This document shows positions 6,730-9,473 of a DNA stretch of 9,473 nt, in pieces. The translations under genes were made by a program, and so were the position numbers. Every line of letters starts with the position of its first letter. The first letter of the stretch is position 1. Source of the DNA: Lachnospiraceae bacterium UBA7050 (GTDB taxonomy: Bacteria > Bacillota > Clostridia > Lachnospirales > Lachnospiraceae); assembly GCA_002493905.1 (NCBI GenBank), contig DLAJ01000020.1:88012-97484 (forward strand), written 5' to 3'. A model generated the notes under the pieces. The model did not search any database, was not told the origin of the DNA, and worked only from the letters and a program-made list of their open reading frames with translations.

Positions 6730-8019
6730 CTACAGCCATATTTCGGCAACAAAAACACTGCCATTGTCCTCCTCCCGAAACTCCAGGCTTCCACAATACT
6801 TCTCCGCAATTTTTTGCATGGATGCGATACCAAAGCCGTGGACCGCCTTATCCTCCTTATCCGTCTCCAGTTTCGGGTTTCTTGACAAAACAGATTCTGC
6901 AATTGTGTTTTTCACGACCACCTGCGTAAAGGCTTTCCTGCTGCCGATCGTCAGACTGATTTCCGGTTGCTCCACACCCTCGCATCCGTTCATTGCATTA
7001 TCAAGCGCATTGGAGAGCACAATACTTAAATCCATATCACTGACGCTGCCAAACTGGGAATCAATCATGCATTTTACACGGATACCGCGCTTTGCACAGA
7101 TGGCGATCCGGTTGTTGACGACAGAATCGATCACCACGTTTCCCGTGTCCACTCCCGGCGCAGCCCTGTCAATTTTTTCTTTTAAGAGTGTTTCGATATA
7201 TTCCTTCGCCTCCCCCGTCCGCTCCTCCGACAGCAGCTCCGCCGCCGTCGTCAGATAATGGCGCATATCATGACGCAGCGTCCGCATCTGTGTATAGCGC
7301 TCTCTTGCCTCATCGACAAACCGCTCCTGCGCGGCCAGATTGATCTTTAAGACACGGTACTCCTCCTTTACCATACTGTCACGGTGCATTTTCCCCATAA
7401 TCAGATAGCACAGTATATTCAAGGCGGCGATCAGCAGGTTCACTCCCACAAGCGACACCATCTCATGCTCATTAACCGAAATATGCCACAAAAACCAGCT
7501 AATCATATAAGTGATCATAAGACAGGAAAACTGAATCAGCCATTGGATGCCGTCTAACTGATACCGCCCCTTTCTGCGCACATGGATCAGCATCTCGCAG
7601 ACAAAAAAGAACATCAGCTTGCTGAATACCAATAACGGATAGCGGAGGGCACCGCCCGGCAGAATCACCCCCTTATCATAAACGCCCGACCACACGCGGA
7701 ACATATTCATCAGCAGAAGGTTAATCGGCAGAATCGTAATGACCGGGAAAAGGACAATCAGCAGTTTTTCATACAGTCTTCCTTCGCAAAACAGCAGCAC
7801 ATATCCGCCCGATATCAAAAAGAGCAGAATAAAGGCAAGATTGGGCATCCGCTGGCCAAACAGAAGATTCGTTGCAAGCAGTAATGCAAAATACGACGCT
7901 GATTTGAGCCAGCGCAGCTTCTGACTCTTCATGGTAAGACATTCATTGCAAAGTCTTACAACAATAAGGCATTCCGTGACGGATGCCGCCAGCTCCATAA
8001 AATTATCCAGATAGCTCAT
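6730..8019 (-). CDS. GHKL-type (AgrC-like) sensor histidine kinase
   Basis: 429 residues from the ATG at 8019, preceded by a purine-rich GGAAGAGAG; the longer in-frame start at 8085 would add a basic stretch without a ribosome site. The N-terminal ~210 residues are very hydrophobic with six or seven likely membrane segments (about 7-24, 38-54, 60-78, 84-105, 127-145, 158-179, 187-208). A helical linker leads to the phosphoacceptor box L-R-H-D-M-R-H with H250, then the GHKL ATPase: N-box S-N-A-L-D-N-A-M-N (N341) and G-box G-F-G-I-A-S-M (from 395). This architecture is shared by AgrC and other peptide- or small-molecule-sensing kinases paired with LytTR regulators. It should autophosphorylate and phosphorylate the regulator encoded 93 bases upstream. 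No AgrD-like peptide or AgrB-like processing gene is in view. The ligand is unknown; the downstream sugar-binding lipoprotein could present it. Confidence 0.93.
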   Translation of the reverse strand: MSYLDNFMELAASVTECLIVVRLCNECLTMKSQKLRWLKSASYFALLLATNLLFGQRMPNLAFILLFLISGGYVLLFCEGRLYEKLLIVLFPVITILPINLLLMNMFRVWSGVYDKGVILPGGALRYPLLVFSKLMFFFVCEMLIHVRRKGRYQLDGIQWLIQFSCLMITYMISWFLWHISVNEHEMVSLVGVNLLIAALNILCYLIMGKMHRDSMVKEEYRVLKINLAAQERFVDEARERYTQMRTLRHDMRHYLTTAAELLSEERTGEAKEYIETLLKEKIDRAAPGVDTGNVVIDSVVNNRIAICAKRGIRVKCMIDSQFGSVSDMDLSIVLSNALDNAMNGCEGVEQPEISLTIGSRKAFTQVVVKNTIAESVLSRNPKLETDKEDKAVHGFGIASMQKIAEKYCGSLEFREEDNGSVFVAEIWL

Positions 8020-8033
8020 AGGTACTCTCTTCC

Positions 8034-8047
8034 GCCGCTTAAGCGGC
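8034..8047. repeat. Perfect 14-bp palindrome between regulator and kinase genes
   Basis: GCCGCTTAAGCGGC is self-complementary with no spacer. It lies in the 93-base gap after the regulator stop and 14 bases before the kinase ATG. It could be a protein-binding dyad, or a small hairpin with a TTAA loop affecting kinase translation. No U-run follows, so it is not a terminator. Confidence 0.5.
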
Positions 8048-8112
8048 ATTTTGCTTATTGTGGATTTTGGGACACGCAGCGTCACAAATTCTGGGTTTGA
8101 TCATAGCAACGC

Positions 8113-8811
8113 TCATGTTTCGCCGCGCATGTAATTCAGAAAGGCTTTCCGAACCGCTTCCGCCTTGTACCGGCTTAAAAGGATTCCGGTTCCGTCATCT
8201 AAGACAACCTGCCCTTTTTCTATAGAATAAATATATTTACAGTTTACAAGATAGCTCTTATGCGTACGGACAAATCCAAACGGCATCAGCCGCCGCTCAA
8301 ATTCCGAAAGGCTTCCGTAGCACACAATATCTCTGCCGCCGCTTCCATGAACCTGGAGCCAATGCCCGTATATCTCAATATATTCAATCTCTCCCGTATC
8401 CAAAAACACTTCCCCGGTTTTCGCCTGAAACGGCAGCTTCTTTCCCGCCATCCGTTTTAAGAGCGCTCTGTTCATCGCTTCTAAGCTCTCGGGAAGCTCC
8501 TCCTCCAAACGTGATTTCCTGATAAAGCGGAACGGACGAAATTTCAGTGAAGAATACACCAGTTCGTCATGACACGAAACAAACACGATCAGCGCCTCCC
8601 CCATCTGTCCGGCAAGTTCAAAACCATTCACGCCGGGCATGTCAATGTCCAGAAACACCGCGTCGCATTCAGGCTGCTCCTCTAAAAACACACTTCCCTC
8701 ATGGTAGACCTTGATCTCCGGCTCCGCTCCCCGTTCCTTAAACCCCTGTACCACAAGCTGTTGTAATTTTTCCGTAAAAATCATGTCATCATCGCAAATC
8801 GCAATGCGCAT
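8113..8811 (-). CDS. LytTR-family response regulator
   Basis: 232 residues from the ATG at 8811, preceded by AGGAAGGTGG; this start begins the receiver domain exactly (MRIAICDDD). A longer start at 8856 adds 15 residues that do not fit the fold. Receiver domain about 1-120: acidic pocket D7-D9, phosphoacceptor D55 in F-L-D-I-D-M-P, the switch-region F-V-S-C-H-D-E stretch, and the R-P-F-R-F-I-R-K motif with the conserved Lys. The LytTR DNA-binding domain (about 130-230) contains the family pattern I-E-Y-I-E-I-Y-G-H, then F-V-R-T-H-K-S-Y-L-V-N. Length is standard for AgrA/VirR-like regulators. Cognate kinase is encoded next on the same strand. LytTR proteins usually bind paired 9-bp sites at their targets; a dyad upstream (8875-8893) could be involved in its own control. 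Confidence 0.94.
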   Translation of the reverse strand: MRIAICDDDMIFTEKLQQLVVQGFKERGAEPEIKVYHEGSVFLEEQPECDAVFLDIDMPGVNGFELAGQMGEALIVFVSCHDELVYSSLKFRPFRFIRKSRLEEELPESLEAMNRALLKRMAGKKLPFQAKTGEVFLDTGEIEYIEIYGHWLQVHGSGGRDIVCYGSLSEFERRLMPFGFVRTHKSYLVNCKYIYSIEKGQVVLDDGTGILLSRYKAEAVRKAFLNYMRGET

Positions 8812-8874
8812 TCTGCCACCTTCCTGCCCTGAAAGGATATTTGTATGTCCAGTCATACCTGATTAAGCCGCTTT

Positions 8875-8893
8875 TGTTTAGATATCCTAAACA
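8875..8893. promoter_or_regulatory. Dyad upstream of the response regulator gene
   Basis: TGTTTAG-ATATC-CTAAACA is a perfect 7-base inverted repeat around 5 bases, 64 bases before the regulator ATG. It does not match the direct-repeat LytTR consensus I know, so the binding protein is uncertain. A smaller hairpin, GTATG-N6-CATAC, lies at 8843-8858. I could not assign a convincing -35/-10 pair for this gene. Confidence 0.4.
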
Positions 8894-8971
8894 TCAATCC
8901 GCTAATATCTGCGTCCCGTCTGGCGGCACTAAATAATTTTTTACCGCCTATGCCTTATATTTTCCAAGTCT

Positions 8972-9199
8972 TCAAATGGTGCCCCATTCATGATTGTGCA
9001 AGTTCACCCGATAATGATTATCTATGACTGCCATCCTTAGAAGTATTATCAATCGAAACAAGGTCGCCAGATGTTAATGTATTGTTGTCCAACAGGCCAC
9101 TCATACTAATATGTATTTCCCATACATGGTTTTGTTTTCATTGAATATTTCATATAACCCTCTCCAAGCTGAATGATAATCAAGCGCAATATTCGTATA
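8972..9199 (-). pseudogene. AT-rich stretch with frame-broken coding-like pieces
   Basis: The 388 bases between the KilA-N-type gene and the response regulator hold no intact gene. On the minus strand, three short open pieces in different frames look protein-like: one from the KilA-N stop to a TGA at 9101-9103 (contains LDYHSAWRGLYEIFNENK), one to a TAA at 9018-9020 (contains SGLLDNNTLTSGDLVSIDN), and one from an ATG at 9034 to a TGA at 8972-8974 (AVIDNHYRVNLHNHEW). Joined by small frameshifts they would make about 75 continuous residues. I do not recognise the family. Chance open frames in AT-rich DNA are the main alternative. From 8894 to 8971 I see only an imperfect GGCGG/CCGCC repeat (8922-8926, 8944-8948). 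Confidence 0.3.
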
Positions 9200-9473
9200 T
9201 CACTTTTCCTCAATCAATTTTATCTGTTCCGCCGCTTTAAGAACCTTCAACTGATACTCTGCAATCTCTTTCAAAATCTGAAATCTTTCTGTCTTATTTC
9301 TGCCCTCACGGATCATTTGCGCATTATGTGTTTCCAAATTAGATAAAACTGTAAGTTCGTTAATGGAAGCAAAGTCTCTCACATTATTCTTTTTTGCCAA
9401 TTCAGGATTTTCATCCCGCCATGCTTTTGCGGTAAATCCGAATAATGCAACATTCAAAACATCTGCTTCCTCT
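9200..9473 (-). CDS. C-terminal end of a KilA-N-type protein, 5' part beyond the window
   Basis: The frame is open to the right edge and ends with TGA at 9200-9202, giving the last ~91 residues. The piece E-E-A-D-V-L-N-V-A-L-F-G-F-T-A-K-A-W-R, then R-D-F-A-S-I-N-E-L and L-S-N-L-E-T-H-N-A, matches my memory of the conserved region C-terminal to the KilA-N domain in Firmicutes and phage proteins. The N-terminal KilA-N DNA-binding domain would lie outside the window, so the assignment rests on this tail alone. It ends in a Lys/Glu-rich helix (about the last 30 residues). A TTG at 9457 could be read as a start, but the frame continues upstream with family-like sequence, so this is a truncation by the window and not a small gene. 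Such proteins are common in prophages and mobile islands; the DNA here is AT-richer than the rest. Function is not established. Confidence 0.7.
   Translation of the reverse strand, partial: EEADVLNVALFGFTAKAWRDENPELAKKNNVRDFASINELTVLSNLETHNAQMIREGRNKTERFQILKEIAEYQLKVLKAAEQIKLIEEK

Noticed and set aside
6440..6796. 118-codon minus-strand ORF bridging kinase and binding-protein genes
   Set aside because: It overlaps the ends of both real genes in another frame and covers the TATAAT promoter region; composition is not protein-like.
6764..7258. 164-codon plus-strand ORF
   Set aside because: Antisense to the GHKL domain of the histidine kinase, whose motifs are intact on the minus strand.
5143..8092. 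Shared 13-mer GCGTCACAAATTC in the HD-GYP leader (minus) and the regulator-kinase gap (plus)
   Set aside because: The two copies face opposite ways relative to transcription, and one such match is expected by chance in a window of this size.

Overview
The window looks like chromosomal DNA of a gut-type Clostridia, probably a Lachnospiraceae relative. I infer this from the gene families (MarR regulator, lipoprotein arabinanase, LytTR/GHKL two-component pair, HD-GYP protein, KilA-N protein), strong AGGAGG-type ribosome sites, TTGACA/TATAAT-like promoters and U-tailed terminators. No RNA genes, insertion sequences or CRISPR arrays are visible. Most of the window has balanced base composition. 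The right-hand ~580 bases are visibly AT-richer and carry a KilA-N-type gene, which suggests acquired DNA.

Layout, left to right. A MarR-family regulator (minus) runs off the left edge. Its promoter overlaps a perfect GTTAG-N4-CTAAC dyad. Divergent from it, on the plus strand, is one large gene for a secreted lipoprotein with a GH43 arabinanase-like beta-propeller (754-3030), followed by a strong bidirectional terminator. All other genes are on the minus strand. In order of transcription from the right they are: the C-terminal end of a KilA-N-type protein (9200-9473), a non-coding or degraded stretch, a LytTR response regulator (8113-8811), a GHKL/AgrC-like histidine kinase (6730-8019), an ABC-type sugar-binding lipoprotein with no permease beside it (5272-6522), a three-copy 27-bp hairpin array, a membrane-bound HD-GYP cyclic-di-GMP phosphodiesterase (3718-5067), and a small unknown protein (3185-3565) that ends at the bidirectional terminator.

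How the parts may work together. The kinase and regulator form an obvious pair. The solute-binding lipoprotein directly downstream, without transport partners in view, could be an extracytoplasmic ligand sensor for the kinase rather than a transport component. The HD-GYP protein behind it could turn an external signal into a change in cyclic-di-GMP. A triple hairpin array separates it from the binding-protein gene, and a structured leader sits just before its ribosome site, so it is probably expressed separately or at reduced read-through. The GH43 enzyme releases or trims arabinan-type oligosaccharides outside the cell. A link between it and the sugar-binding lipoprotein is attractive but is inference only.
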